Positions 30,224-41,299 are shown, numbered from the stretch's first letter. The stretch: DNA of 64,000 bases from Pseudonocardia autotrophica (GCF_003945385.1 NZ_AP018920.1:6076001-6140000); one strand, 5' to 3'. Notes: generated by a model not told the origin, from the letters alone. Made by a program: numbers and translations.

Positions 30224-31129
30224 TCAGCTCGGTTGTACCGGCGAGACCGAGCCCCGGTCGAACGCCTCGCCGCACCGGTCGCAGACCAGCCGGACCTGCA
30301 GCACCGCACCGCAGGCGCGGTGCCGGATCGTGAAGTCGATCGGCGACCCGTCGACCCCGGCGTGCCAGCGATGCGACCAGTCGACCAGACAGGCGAAGAT
30401 CGGGAACGATGCGATCCCCTTCTCGGTGAGCCGGTACGCACCGGCCCCGGTCCGCTCCAGCACCCCCAGCTCGACGAACCGGCGCAACCGGTCGGAGAGC
30501 ACCTCCGGGGAGATCGCCAATGCGTCGGCGATCGCGCTGAACGAGCGGAGCCCGGTCAGCGCGGCACCGAGCACGGTGGCCCCCCAGCGGTCGCCGATGA
30601 TCTCCATCGCCCCCGGGAGCAGGGACATCGAGTCCTCGGGGAGCCGACCGCGGGTGCGTCGCGGGTGCTGACGGGCGAGTTGCTCCAGACCCGGCGTTCC
30701 GGGCGTCCGGTACACCTCGGTGTCCCGCGGGCCGGCCTGCTCGCCGCAGAACCCGCAGCAGGTCAGCACGCCGGCGGGGGCACCACAGGCCCGGTGCACG
30801 ATGTCCGGCAGCGGCACCTCGCGCGGCACCCGGGTCTTCTCCCAGTGCCAGGTGGCGAGCAACAGCTTCCAGATGTCGGCGCCGCGCTCGGTCAGTGCGT
30901 ACTCGCGCCGCTCCCGGCCGCCCTCGCGATAGGGACGGGTCTCCAGCAGGCCCGCATCGACCAGCGACCGCAGTCGCGCGGACAGCGTCGCGTCGGAGAT
31001 GTTGAGGGTGTCCCGCCATCCGGCGTACCTGCGCACCCCGAGCGCCGCCCGCTGCAGGATCAGCAGCGTCCAGGTATCCGCGAGCAGGCCGAGCCCGCGC
31101 CCCACGGCGCCCAGCTTCTGCGCCTGCAC
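30224..31129 (-). CDS. tandem-duplicated HxlR-type winged-helix regulator with cysteine pairs
   Basis: This protein of about 301 residues contains two HxlR-like winged helices. The first (about 10-85) reads DTWTLLILQRAALG, then SDATLSARLRSLVDAGLLE. The second (about 165-235) reads GDRWGATVLGAALTG, then SPEVLSDRLRRFVELGVLE. Each is followed by a similar cysteine motif, HRACG with CCGFCGE and HRACG with CDRCGE, which may bind zinc or sense redox state. The arrangement indicates an internal gene duplication. The GTG at 31129 has GGGAGGCGGCAC before it; an upstream ATG at 31159 would add 10 residues. Its target genes are unknown. Confidence 0.85.
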   Translation of the reverse strand: MQAQKLGAVGRGLGLLADTWTLLILQRAALGVRRYAGWRDTLNISDATLSARLRSLVDAGLLETRPYREGGRERREYALTERGADIWKLLLATWHWEKTRVPREVPLPDIVHRACGAPAGVLTCCGFCGEQAGPRDTEVYRTPGTPGLEQLARQHPRRTRGRLPEDSMSLLPGAMEIIGDRWGATVLGAALTGLRSFSAIADALAISPEVLSDRLRRFVELGVLERTGAGAYRLTEKGIASFPIFACLVDWSHRWHAGVDGSPIDFTIRHRACGAVLQVRLVCDRCGEAFDRGSVSPVQPS

Positions 31130-31160
31130 GTGCCGCCTCCCTTGACCTGCCCCGGACATG

Positions 31161-31166
31161 ATCGTA
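31161..31166 (-). promoter_or_regulatory. possible -10 box of the HxlR-type gene
   Basis: TACGAT on the minus strand lies about 32 bases before the GTG at 31129, which fits a short leader containing the GGGAGG ribosome binding site. No clear -35 is visible. Confidence 0.4.
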
Positions 31167-31395
31167 CTGTGAAAGTCTGACTCTGCCGATCGAAGCCGAC
31201 CCGTGCAAACGGGGATCGCCGGCGGACACGGCGGAGTGTGGACCGGGCTCGGGGGGTTCGATCCACCCGGACGGCCGGTCCGGATCCGCGGCGGCGCTGA
31301 GGGGGAGGTCGCCACGGTCCGGCCGGTCGTGCGTGCCGGTCCGGCGCGCTCCGCGGCGATCCGAGCGTCGGCTCCGCGTCGATCGACGTGCCGAT

Positions 31396-31590
31396 CTACT
31401 CGTCGCCGTCCGCGGCTTCGCCGGTGTGCGACTCGACCTCTTCACCGGCCGGTTCGGCGCCGGCCGACTCCATCGTCACGACGCCCTTCTCCAGGTCGAT
31501 CGGGCCCAGCCGCCACTGCTCGCCACCCTGCGCGGCGTCCGAGTCCTCGTGGATCCGCTTCCGCGGGAACATCTCTCCGAGCACGCTCAC
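31396..31590 (-). CDS. small DUF6191-like protein
   Basis: This 64-residue hydrophilic protein starts with GTG after GGAGGGTGGACCA, a strong ribosome binding site. The central words LGEMFPRKRIHED and RLGPIDLEKGVVTM resemble a small actinobacterial family that I recall as DUF6191. The rest is an acidic Glu/Ala-rich tail. Its promoter region borders the left end of the IS110-type element, so insertion of that element may have altered its expression. The family name is tentative. Its function is unknown. Confidence 0.6.
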   Translation of the reverse strand: MSVLGEMFPRKRIHEDSDAAQGGEQWRLGPIDLEKGVVTMESAGAEPAGEEVESHTGEAADGDE

Positions 31591-31690
31591 TGGTCCACCC
31601 TCCGGGTGTCGGTGATCGTGATTGGGTTGCCGATGCGCCCGAGGTGCCGCTGGGTCATCGCCCTGCTCGCTCGACTCGGTCGAGGTCCAG

Positions 31691-31844
31691 CATGAGATCT
31701 GCGGGGCCCAGCGGACACCCGGGATGCGCGGACCGTCGACAGGGCTGAGCGCCGTTGAGCGCCGATCAGTGAGCGAACCGGCAGCCGCATCCCGGCACCA
31801 CATGAAGGCGCCTCCCCACTGGGACTAGCAGCGAGGAGGCTGAC
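31691..31844 (+). ncRNA. candidate bridge RNA region of the IS110 element
   Basis: IS110 elements encode a structured bridge RNA in their non-coding end, usually upstream of the transposase gene in the IS110 group (established). This 154-bp stretch is the only non-coding part of useful size in the element and contains direct repeats of GAGCGCCG (about 31746 and 31757). I cannot define the loops by eye, so only the location is suggested. Confidence 0.3.
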
Positions 31845-33134
31845 ATGCAGTCTGCCAGTACCACCAGCACCCGCAACCCCGCCCACGCCCACGCCCACGC
31901 CACGTTGCCCGCCGACCCGCCCGGTGATGTCACCGCCGGTCTGGACTGGGCCCGTGACGACCACGCGGTCGCGATCGTCGACCACCGCGGCACCCAGATC
32001 GGCCGCCACACCATCGACCACACCGCGGCCGGTCTGCGGGAACTGGTCGCGCTCCTGCGCCGCGCCGGGGCAGCCGAGGTCGCGATCGAACGCCCCGACG
32101 GCCCCGTCGTCGACACCCTGCTCCAGGCCGGGATCACCGTGGTCGTGATCAGCCCCAACCAGGTCAAGAACCTGCGCGGACGCTACGGCTCGGCCGGGAA
32201 CAAGGACGATCGCTTCGATGCCTACGTCCTGGCCGACACCCTGCGCACCGACCGCGCCCGCCTGGCCCCGCTGACCCCGGACCGCCCCGAGACCGCGACC
32301 CTGCGCCGGGCCTGCCGCACCCGCAAGGACCTCGTTGGCCACCGGGTCGCGGTGGCCAACCAGCTGCGCGCGCACCTGCGCACCGTGCTGCCCGGCGTGG
32401 TCGGGCTCTTCGCCCACATCGACTCCGCGATCAGCCTGACCTTCCTGCGCAGCTTCGCCACCCAGGACCACATCGACGCGCTCACTACCGCCGGGCTGGC
32501 CGCCTGGCTGAGCGAGGTCGGCTACTGCGGGCGCACCGCCCCGGCCGTGCTCCACGCCCGTCTGCGCACCGCGCCCCGCGGCCTGACCGGGCACGACGCC
32601 GAGATCAACACCGAGATCACCCACGCCCTGACCAACGTGTTGACCACGCTCAACACGCAGATCGCCACCGTGTCGGCCCAGATCGAGCGCCAGCTCGCCG
32701 AGCACGCCGACGCCCACGTGTTCACCAACCTCCCGCGAGCCGGACGAGTCCGCGCCGCCCGACTGCTCGCCGAGATCGGCGACTGCCGGGCCCGCTTCCC
32801 CACTCCCGAAGCGCTGACCTGCCTGGCCGGCGTCGCCCCGTCGACCCGCCAGTCCGGCAAACACCGCTCGGTCGGCTTCCGCTGGGCCTGCGACAAACAA
32901 CTCCGCGACGCCGTCTGCGACTTCGCCGGCGACTCGCGACGCGCCAACCCCTGGGCCGACGACCTCTACCAACGCGCCCGCGACCGCGGGCACGACCACG
33001 CCCACGCGGTCCGGATCCTGGGCCGCGCCTGGCTGTTCGTCATCTGGCACTGCTGGCAGGACAACCTCGCCTACGACCCCACCCGACACCGCGCCCTCCA
33101 ACGCCTCCTCGAAGATCAACAAGCGGCGGGTTGA
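31845..33134 (+). CDS. IS110-family transposase
   Basis: This 429-residue enzyme has the two IS110 domains. The N-terminal DEDD RuvC-like domain carries GLDWARDDHAVAIVD (Asp), AIERPDGPVVD (Glu) and NKDDRFDAYVLAD (Asp pair). The C-terminal Transposase_20 domain has the conserved TNLPRAGRVRAARLLAEIGD and LAGVAPSTRQSGKHRSVGFR segments that carry the catalytic serine region. The frame is complete with no visible disruption, so the element may still be active. GAGGAGGCTGAC precedes the ATG. His/Ala-rich residues 12-20 are low complexity. Confidence 0.95.
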   Translation: MQSASTTSTRNPAHAHAHATLPADPPGDVTAGLDWARDDHAVAIVDHRGTQIGRHTIDHTAAGLRELVALLRRAGAAEVAIERPDGPVVDTLLQAGITVVVISPNQVKNLRGRYGSAGNKDDRFDAYVLADTLRTDRARLAPLTPDRPETATLRRACRTRKDLVGHRVAVANQLRAHLRTVLPGVVGLFAHIDSAISLTFLRSFATQDHIDALTTAGLAAWLSEVGYCGRTAPAVLHARLRTAPRGLTGHDAEINTEITHALTNVLTTLNTQIATVSAQIERQLAEHADAHVFTNLPRAGRVRAARLLAEIGDCRARFPTPEALTCLAGVAPSTRQSGKHRSVGFRWACDKQLRDAVCDFAGDSRRANPWADDLYQRARDRGHDHAHAVRILGRAWLFVIWHCWQDNLAYDPTRHRALQRLLEDQQAAG

Positions 33135-33150
33135 CACAGGGCATCTCATG

Positions 33151-33186
33151 CCACCACCGTACGACGGTCCGGTCGTACGGCGGTGG
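33151..33186. terminator. strong palindrome between the IS element and fbiC
   Basis: CCACCACCGTACGAC and GTCGTACGGCGGTGG pair with one A-C mismatch around a 6-base loop. It lies 25 bases past the fbiC stop, so it can serve as its terminator. Its edge also coincides with the proposed right end of the IS element. Confidence 0.6.
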
Positions 33187-33211
33187 CTCCGCGCAGGCGG
33201 CGGCCCGCGAA

Positions 33212-35800
33212 TCAGGCCGGGGTCAGGGGCAGCATCGTCGGACCGGGGGGCCGGGCCGGGGTCAGCGCCGACGGCTCCCCCCGGTAGGTGGTCGTCCGCT
33301 GCCGCACCGGGCGCCCGGCACCGTGCGCGATCGCGGTGAGCTCCTCCACCGAGCGTTCCGAGCCGTTCTCCGAGCCGGCCATCCGGCTGATCGTCTCCTC
33401 CATCAGGGTGCCGCCCATGTCGTCGGCCCCACCGGCGAGCACCTCGGCGGCGAGATCGTCGCCGAGCTTCACCCAGGACACCTGGATGTGGTCGATCCGG
33501 CCGTGCAACGCGAGCCGGGCGAACGCGTGCACCGCCCGGTTGTCCCGCTCGGTCGGCCCCGGCCGGGCGAGGCCCGCGAGGTAGATCGGCGAGTTGTGGT
33601 GCACGAACGGCAGCGGCACGAACTCGGTGAAGCCCCCGGTCCGGTCCTGGATCGACGCCAGCGTGCGCAGGTGTCCGAGCCAGTGCCGGGGCTCGTCGAC
33701 GTGGCCGTACATCATCGTCGACGACGACGGGATGCCCAGCTCGTGCGCCGTCGACACGACCTCGATCCACTGCGACGCTGGGAGCTTGCCCTTGGTGAGC
33801 ACCCAGCGGACCTCGTCGTCGAGGATCTCCGCGGCGGTGCCCGGGATCGAGCCGAGGCCGGCGGCCTTCAACTCGGTGAGCCACTCCCGGATCGACACGC
33901 CGGCCTTGGCCGCCGCCGAGACGATCTCCATCGGGGAGAACGCGTGCACGTGCATCCCGGGCACGGCCTCGTGCACCCCACGGACCAGGTCCCCGTAGAA
34001 CGAGGTGGGCAGCTGCGGGTCGATCCCGCCCTGCATACAGACCTCGGTCGCGCCGTCCCGGGCGGCGTCGGCGGCCCGCGCGGCGACCTCGTCGAGGGAG
34101 AGCCGGAACGCGTCGGCGTCCCGCTCACGCTGGGCGAACGCGCAGAACCGGCAGCCGACGTAGCAGACGTTCGAGAAATTGATGTTCCGGTTGACGACGT
34201 AGGTGACGTCGTCGCCGTTCACCGACCGGCGGACGTCGTCGGCGAGCCGCACGAGGGTCTGCAGCGCCGACCCGTCGGCGGTGAGCACCGCCATCGCCGC
34301 CGCGGCGTGCGCCGGGTCGAGCAGCGCCGCCGGGTCGGACGCTGCCAGCTCCAGACCCACCTTCACGTCGCCCTCGAGCCGCTCGGGTGCCCGGGAGCGC
34401 TGCTCGGCCAGCTCGGCGGCGACCGAGTCCCAGTCGCCGTAGACGGAGCCGAAGTCACCGCGCCGGTCGTCGGTGCGCCCGGTCGTGTCGATGGTGCTGT
34501 TCAGGTCGGTGCGCCCGGTGGAGGCGAACCCGCCGTCGGGCTCCTGCCAGGACCGCCCCTCGACGACGGCGTCCGGATCCGCGAGCCCGTCGGCGGTCGC
34601 GAGCGCGGCGACGTGACCGTGCAGCCGGGTGTCGATCCACGGCGACCCGGCCCGCACGTACTTCGGGTAGGCGGTGAGCCGCTCCCGCAGCTCGAAGCCC
34701 TCGGCGGCGGTGACCCGGGCCAGCTCGTCGACGGCCGGCCACGGCCGCTCCGGGGACACGTGGTCCACGGTCACCGGGGACACCCCGCCCCAGTCGTCGA
34801 TGCCGGCGCGCACCATCAGTCCGAACTCCTCGCCGACCAGGTTCGGCGGGGCCTGCAGCCGGATCTTCGGGCCGAGCACCACGCGGGCGACGGCGATCGT
34901 CGCGGCCAGGTCGTCGAGATCGGCGTCCGGGTCGTGCGCCATCGCGGTGTCCGGCTTGGCCCGGAAGTTCTGGACGATCACCTCCTGCACGTGCCCGTGC
35001 GCCCGCGCGGTGGAGCGGATCGCGAACAGCGACTCGGCCCGCTCGGTGCGGTTCTCCCCGATCCCGATCAGGATGCCGGTGGTGAAGGGGATGCCGACCC
35101 GGCCGGCGTCGGTCAGCGCGCGCAGCCGGACCGCGGGCTCCTTGTCGGGGCTGCCGAAGTGCGGGCCGCCCTTCTCGAACAGCCGCTGCGAGGTGGTCTC
35201 CAGCATCATTCCCATGCTGGCCGCGACCGGCTTGAGCCGGGTCGCCTCCTCCCAGGACATGACGCCCGGGTTGAGGTGCGGCAGCAGCCCGGTCTCCTCC
35301 AGCACCGCGATCGCGCACGCCCGGACGTAGTCGAGGGTGGACTCGTAGCCGCGGGCGTCGAGCCACTCGCGGGCCTGCGGCCAGCGGTCCTCCGGCCGGT
35401 CGCCGAGGGTGAACAGCGCTTCCTTGCATCCCTGCGCGGCGCCCTGACGGGCGATCTCGACGACCTCGTCGCGCTCCAGGAACATCGACTCGAGCCGGTG
35501 CGGCACCGTCGCGAACGTGCAGTAGTGGCACCGGTCCCGACACAGCCGGGTCAGCGGGATGAACACGTTGCGGGAGTAGGTGACGACGCCGGGGCGCCCT
35601 TCCTCGACCAGCCCCGCGTCGCGCACCCGGCCCGCGTGCGTGAGCAGTTCGTCGAGATCGTCACCGCGCGCGGCGAGCAGCACCGCGGCCTCGGTGACGT
35701 CCAGCGTCGCCCCGTCCCGGACGCGCCGCAGCGCCCGCCGGATCGCGGAGGCGGGCGGGGCGGCCTCGGCCGGAACGGAGACGGCAGGAGTGTCGGCCAT
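33212..35800 (-). CDS. fbiC: FbiC, fused CofG/CofH F0 synthase
   Basis: This 862-residue bifunctional radical SAM enzyme makes 7,8-didemethyl-8-hydroxy-5-deazariboflavin (F0), the chromophore of coenzyme F420, from tyrosine and a flavin precursor. The N-terminal CofG half has the cluster motif [10 protein letters not shown], and the C-terminal CofH half has [10 protein letters not shown]; both are complete CX3CX2C motifs. Fusion of both halves is typical of actinobacteria. The ATG at 35800 is chosen because TACTGT lies 6 bases upstream and the longer N-terminus is not family-like. The gene indicates that the organism makes F420. Confidence 0.96.
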   Translation of the reverse strand: MADTPAVSVPAEAAPPASAIRRALRRVRDGATLDVTEAAVLLAARGDDLDELLTHAGRVRDAGLVEEGRPGVVTYSRNVFIPLTRLCRDRCHYCTFATVPHRLESMFLERDEVVEIARQGAAQGCKEALFTLGDRPEDRWPQAREWLDARGYESTLDYVRACAIAVLEETGLLPHLNPGVMSWEEATRLKPVAASMGMMLETTSQRLFEKGGPHFGSPDKEPAVRLRALTDAGRVGIPFTTGILIGIGENRTERAESLFAIRSTARAHGHVQEVIVQNFRAKPDTAMAHDPDADLDDLAATIAVARVVLGPKIRLQAPPNLVGEEFGLMVRAGIDDWGGVSPVTVDHVSPERPWPAVDELARVTAAEGFELRERLTAYPKYVRAGSPWIDTRLHGHVAALATADGLADPDAVVEGRSWQEPDGGFASTGRTDLNSTIDTTGRTDDRRGDFGSVYGDWDSVAAELAEQRSRAPERLEGDVKVGLELAASDPAALLDPAHAAAAMAVLTADGSALQTLVRLADDVRRSVNGDDVTYVVNRNINFSNVCYVGCRFCAFAQRERDADAFRLSLDEVAARAADAARDGATEVCMQGGIDPQLPTSFYGDLVRGVHEAVPGMHVHAFSPMEIVSAAAKAGVSIREWLTELKAAGLGSIPGTAAEILDDEVRWVLTKGKLPASQWIEVVSTAHELGIPSSSTMMYGHVDEPRHWLGHLRTLASIQDRTGGFTEFVPLPFVHHNSPIYLAGLARPGPTERDNRAVHAFARLALHGRIDHIQVSWVKLGDDLAAEVLAGGADDMGGTLMEETISRMAGSENGSERSVEELTAIAHGAGRPVRQRTTTYRGEPSALTPARPPGPTMLPLTPA

Positions 35801-35806
35801 GGACCC

Positions 35807-35812
35807 ACAGTA
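35807..35812 (-). promoter_or_regulatory. leaderless-type -10 box of fbiC
   Basis: TACTGT on the minus strand is 6 bases before the ATG at 35800, with no ribosome binding site. It supports leaderless transcription and the shorter start. Confidence 0.55.
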
Positions 35813-35873
35813 GGTTTCCCGCATCACCACAGCGACCGTCGATCCTCAACGGGTACTCAACACGTGGCGCGGG

Positions 35874-36371
35874 TCACTCTCCGACCTGTGCCGCCGCACC
35901 CCCGGTGACGGTGACGAGCTCGGCGAACGTCGTCGGGAACACCGACCGTGCGACCCCGCCGGCCGCCCAGACCCGGTCGTAGTCGTCGAGCGCGACGTCG
36001 ACCAGCGTGCGCAGCGGAGCCGGATGCCCGACCGGCGCCACCCCGCCGATGACCTGCCCGGTGGCCGCCTTCACCAGGTCCCGGTCGGCACGGCCGACGG
36101 TCCGCGCCCCGATCAGGGCCGCAACCCGGCCGGTGTGCACCCGGTGCCGCCCCGAGGTGAGCACGAGCAGCGGCTCGCCGTCGGCATCGAACACCAGCGA
36201 GTTGGCGATCTGGCCGACCTCCACGTCGAGCGCCGCGGCCGCAGCGGCAGCGGTGGTCACCGCGTCCGGGAGCAGGATCATCCCGGCGATCGACGCCGGA
36301 TCGGCGCCCGCGGCGCGCAGCGCCTCCTTCACCGCGGCGACCCGCGGATGGTCGGCGGGGTGCTCGGTCAT
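35874..36371 (-). CDS. YbaK/EbsC-family aminoacyl-tRNA deacylase-like protein
   Basis: This 165-residue protein has the YbaK/ProX fold: VGQIANSLVFDADGEPLLVLTSGRHRV, with the conserved Lys replaced by Asn-Ser as in many actinobacterial members, then RADRDLVKAATGQVIGGVAPVGHPAPL, the family signature, and a final LDDYDRVWAAGG. Members remove mischarged amino acids such as Cys or Ala from tRNA-Pro. The start at 36371 lies 6 bases after CAGGAT, a hexamer that recurs at other genes here. Activity is inferred from family only. Confidence 0.85.
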   Translation of the reverse strand: MTEHPADHPRVAAVKEALRAAGADPASIAGMILLPDAVTTAAAAAAALDVEVGQIANSLVFDADGEPLLVLTSGRHRVHTGRVAALIGARTVGRADRDLVKAATGQVIGGVAPVGHPAPLRTLVDVALDDYDRVWAAGGVARSVFPTTFAELVTVTGGAAAQVGE

Positions 36372-36403
36372 GACCCCATCCTGCCGACCGTCTCCACCGG
36401 TTT

Positions 36404-37222
36404 TCAGCGGGTCGCCCAGAGCAGCATCGCGACGACCGCGACCAGCAACAGCCCGGCCACCACCAGCAGGATCCGGCGGTTGCGGTCCTGGTCACCACCG
36501 GCCGGGCGGGGCCGGGCGGCCCGCTCCAGCAACGCCTGCGCCTCGTCCGGGCCGGACCGGTCCGCGGGCTCGGCGGCGGTCAGCCCGGCGATCGCCCGCT
36601 CCAGCGGGCCACCGGGCGGGATCCGCCTGCCCGCGGTGTGCTGCAGCAGGGCACCGAGGCTCCACAGGTCGGCCGCCGGGGAGTCGCCGATCCCGTCGCG
36701 ACGCTCGGGCGGGGCGAACATCCCCGGTGCCCGGCCGACGGCGCGGGCCAGGCCGAGATCGGTGACCAGCGCGGAGCCGTCCGGGGCCAGCAGCACGCAG
36801 TCCGGATCGAGGCCGCCGTGGGTGCCGCCGTCGGCGTGCACGGCGCGCAGCGCCGCGAGCACGTCCCGGCCGATCGCCGCAGCCCGGTTCGGGGCGATCG
36901 GTCCACCCTCGACGAGCCCGCTCAGCGGCCGGGCGTCCGGATGCTCGGTGACCAGGTACTCGCGCAGCGCACCGTCCGGGGTCCGGTCGGTGATCAGGTC
37001 GAGGACGCCGACCACCCCGGGATGCTGCAGCCGGCCCGCGGCCCGCACCTCGTCGAGCAGACGCTCCCGCAGGCCGTCGCCGTGCGCCGGAACCGCGATC
37101 TCGGTGACCGCCACCGATCGTCCGGTGATCCGGTCCTCGGCACGGCGGACCGGGCCGAGACCCCGCCGGTCCAGTGCGTCGAGCAGCACGTAACGGCCGC
37201 CGACGACGCCGGTCCCGGTCAT
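36404..37222 (-). CDS. membrane-anchored pseudokinase
   Basis: This 272-residue protein has the Ser/Thr kinase fold but no catalytic residues. The glycine loop region reads LLDALDRRGLGPV, the VAVK lysine is replaced (SVAVTEIAV), the catalytic HRD loop reads HGGLDPDCVLL, and DFG reads TDLG. The activation-loop APPE and the DLWSLGALL helix are kept. A C-terminal hydrophobic helix (ILLVVAGLLLVAVVAMLLW) anchors it, with the kinase-like domain in the cytosol. Pseudokinases of this sort recruit partners such as FHA proteins. The ATG overlaps the xthA stop by 4 bases, so both form an operon. A role in scaffolding is inferred. Confidence 0.85.
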   Translation of the reverse strand: MTGTGVVGGRYVLLDALDRRGLGPVRRAEDRITGRSVAVTEIAVPAHGDGLRERLLDEVRAAGRLQHPGVVGVLDLITDRTPDGALREYLVTEHPDARPLSGLVEGGPIAPNRAAAIGRDVLAALRAVHADGGTHGGLDPDCVLLAPDGSALVTDLGLARAVGRAPGMFAPPERRDGIGDSPAADLWSLGALLQHTAGRRIPPGGPLERAIAGLTAAEPADRSGPDEAQALLERAARPRPAGGDQDRNRRILLVVAGLLLVAVVAMLLWATR

Positions 37223-38043
37223 CCGGGTTCCCCCAGCCGGACCGTCACCGGGGCGTGGTCGGACCAGCGCCGGTCGTGCGACGGCGCCCGCTCGACGGCG
37301 GCGCCGGTCGCGGCGGCCGCGACACCGGGTGTGCCGAGCAGGTGGTCGATCCGCCAGCCCACGTCGTTGTCGAAGGCCCGCCCGCGGTAGCTCCACCACG
37401 AGTACGGCCCGTCGACGTCCGGGTGCTGGTCGCGGACCAGATCGGCCCAGCCGTGCTCCAGCAGCCCCGCGTACCAGGCCCGCTCGTGCGGCAGGAAGCC
37501 CGAGTTCTTCCGGTTGCCCCGCCAGTTCCGCAGGTCCAGCTCGGTCGGTGCGATGTTCCAGTCGCCGGCCACGACCATCTCGCGGCCGGTGGCCACGCAC
37601 CGGCCGAACGCGGTACGCAAGTGATCCCCGAAGGTCTTGCAGAACGCGTCCTTGGCGTCCTGCTTCTCGGTCCCGGCGAGCCCCTTCGGCAGGTAGAGCG
37701 ACCCGACGGTGACCCCGCCGGGCAGGTCGACCTCGAGGTAGCGGCCGTCGAGGTCGGTGGCCGGATCGCCGAACCCGACCCGCACCGCCTCCGGCTCGGC
37801 CCGGCTCAGCACCGCGACGCCGTTGCGGCCCTTCGCGGTCTCCGACGGCGCCATCCGCAGGTGCCAGCCGTGCTCGTCGAGGGTCGCCCGGAAGGCCTCG
37901 GGCAGCTCCTCGGGGCGGGCCCGGACCTCCTGCAGACAGACGACGTCGGCCGCGGTACCCGCCAGCCAGTCGAGCAACCCCTTGGTCGAGGCGGCCCGGA
38001 CGCCGTTGACGTTCACGGTGCTGAGAACACGGACGGCAACCAC
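37219..38043 (-). CDS. xthA: exodeoxyribonuclease III-family AP endonuclease
   Basis: This protein of about 274 residues belongs to the ExoIII/EEP superfamily. Motifs are VNVNGVRAA (usually N-x-N), VVCLQEVRA (metal-binding Glu), GSLYLPKG, VVAGDWNIAPTELDL (Asp and Asn), GWRIDHLLG (Asp) and WSDHAPVTV (catalytic Asp-His). All are intact. It cuts DNA at abasic sites in base excision repair. The GTG at 38043 follows GGGAGAGTAGGCGG. An ATG six codons earlier is possible. Its stop overlaps the pseudokinase start by ATGA, an unusual operon partner. Confidence 0.94.
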   Translation of the reverse strand: MVAVRVLSTVNVNGVRAASTKGLLDWLAGTAADVVCLQEVRARPEELPEAFRATLDEHGWHLRMAPSETAKGRNGVAVLSRAEPEAVRVGFGDPATDLDGRYLEVDLPGGVTVGSLYLPKGLAGTEKQDAKDAFCKTFGDHLRTAFGRCVATGREMVVAGDWNIAPTELDLRNWRGNRKNSGFLPHERAWYAGLLEHGWADLVRDQHPDVDGPYSWWSYRGRAFDNDVGWRIDHLLGTPGVAAAATGAAVERAPSHDRRWSDHAPVTVRLGEPG

Positions 38044-38085
38044 CCGCCTACTCTCCCGCACCGTCCGCCACCGCCCGGAACGGGC

Positions 38086-38415
38086 TCAGCAGACGCTCCC
38101 CGCCGTCGCGGCGACGCTGTCCGACGGGACCCACCGCTCGCCGCCGGTGAGCTTGCGGAACCCGGTGTCGACGATCGCCTCGGCCGGGACCTCCTGGCCG
38201 TTGCGGAGGGTCTCCACCGCCTGCGCGGTCGCGCTCGGCGCGGCCCGGACGGTCACCTCGGCCGCCTGGACGGTCACCGTGCACGCGTTCTCCAGGCTCC
38301 CGGTCGCACCGCCGTAGCCCAGGGCGATCGCGGTCAGACCGACCCCGATCAGGCCGACCAGCGGCCAGCCGGTCAGCAACGACTTCCGGGACAGCCCGAG
38401 CTTCACCTTCGCCAC
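38086..38415 (-). CDS. small membrane-anchored protein with an SH3-like domain
   Basis: This 109-residue protein has a charged N-terminus, one hydrophobic helix (about 15-37, [21 protein letters not shown]) and an extracytoplasmic part of about 70 residues. That part reads [32 protein letters not shown], typical of bacterial SH3-like repeats (xxVRxxPSxxAxxxxxLxxGxxV), and ends at a Cys. It likely sits at the cell wall. The start is GTG after GGAAGGGGACC. It precedes xthA on the same strand, but the 43-bp gap gives no firm operon evidence. Confidence 0.75.
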   Translation of the reverse strand: MAKVKLGLSRKSLLTGWPLVGLIGVGLTAIALGYGGATGSLENACTVTVQAAEVTVRAAPSATAQAVETLRNGQEVPAEAIVDTGFRKLTGGERWVPSDSVAATAGSVC

Positions 38416-38660
38416 GCGTGTGGTCCCCTTCCCGCCACCGTCGTCGCACGTACGGTAACCGCTCCGGCACGGCGGGGAGATCCACCGACCGGGGTGTCGG
38501 ACCGGTTACTCCTGCGGGCGTCGCGGGGTGGGTGCGGGATAGCGTGTGCGCGCAGATGCGGGTCGCCGCGCCGGGGACCCGCCCGGTCACCCCGGGCTCG
38601 TCCCCCCGCGCCACCCGTCGCAGGAGATCCGACGACGAGCCGAGGCAGGCCAGACACGCG

Positions 38661-40892
<2,232 letters not shown>

Positions 40893-40915
40893 TCCGCTAC
40901 CCGCACCCGCAGCGC

Positions 40916-40948
40916 ACGAGGGCCCGTCCGGTCAGGACGGGCCCTCGT
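40916..40948. terminator. bidirectional terminator hairpin after icd
   Basis: A perfect 14-bp stem (ACGAGGGCCCGTCC with GGACGGGCCCTCGT) and a GGTCA loop lie between the convergent icd and XRE-regulator genes. Confidence 0.8.
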
Positions 40949-40958
40949 CGCGTCGCCG

Positions 40959-41234
40959 CTACGCCGCAGGCGGCGCCGTCGCCGCGACCTCCGGGCGGGA
41001 GATCTCGGCCCACACCTCGTCCAGCGAGAGACCGAGGACGTCGGCGATCGCCGCGATCGTCGGGAAGGCGGGGGTGGCGACCCGGCCGGACTCGATCTTG
41101 CGGAGCGTCTCCGGCGAGACGCCGGCGTCCAGCGCGGTGTCGAGCATCGAGCGCCTCCCCCTGGCCGTGCGGAGGAGACAGCCGAGGCGACGACCGCGCT
41201 CGATCTCGGCGGGGGTGAGCGGAAGCCTGACCAT
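40959..41234 (-). CDS. XRE-family helix-turn-helix regulator
   Basis: This 91-residue protein has a cro/C1-type HTH. An arginine-rich first helix (RRLGCLLRTARGRRSM) is followed by DTALDAGVSPETLRKIESGRVATPAFPTIAAIADVLGLSLDEVW, the canonical five-helix pattern. It is divergent from the methionine aminopeptidase gene, with 65 bp between the two starts, and probably controls both. TATCAT lies 7 bases before its ATG, so its message looks leaderless. The repeats in the gap are candidate operators. The signal is unknown. Confidence 0.9.
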   Translation of the reverse strand: MVRLPLTPAEIERGRRLGCLLRTARGRRSMLDTALDAGVSPETLRKIESGRVATPAFPTIAAIADVLGLSLDEVWAEISRPEVAATAPPAA

Positions 41235-41241
41235 GACGCCG

Positions 41242-41274
41242 ATGATAGTACCGGTACAGTTTGACCGGTATTGT
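41242..41274. promoter_or_regulatory. XRE-map operator and divergent -10 boxes
   Basis: Two direct copies of ACCGGTA (41250-41256 and 41264-41270) are spaced 14 bp apart; the first is part of the palindrome TACCGGTA. The regulator -10 TATCAT (41247-41242) and the map -10-like TATTGT (41269-41274) flank or overlap them. This fits autoregulation plus control of map. Confidence 0.5.
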
Positions 41275-41299
41275 TATTGGACGCCGCCGGAGGGCACCC

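Larger units (their letters stand above)
31691..33150 (+). mobile_element. IS110-family insertion sequence (boundaries proposed)
   Basis: A single transposase gene is flanked by an 8-bp inverted match, CATGAGAT at 31691-31698 and ATCTCATG at 33143-33150. This would give an element of 1460 bp with a 154-bp non-coding left end and a 16-bp right end, a normal size for IS110. The family lacks long terminal repeats, so these boundaries are a proposal. The right end abuts a palindrome at 33151. Confidence 0.6.

Noticed and set aside
31245..31280. GGGTTCGATCC, a T-arm-like motif suggesting a tRNA
   Set aside because: The arm has a mismatch, and no acceptor stem, D-arm or anticodon arm can be formed at the right distance.
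31845..33134. Signs of a larger mobile island around the IS110 element
   Set aside because: Both flanks are ordinary chromosomal genes (HxlR regulator and trpS, fbiC), with no integrase, att-like repeat or tRNA.
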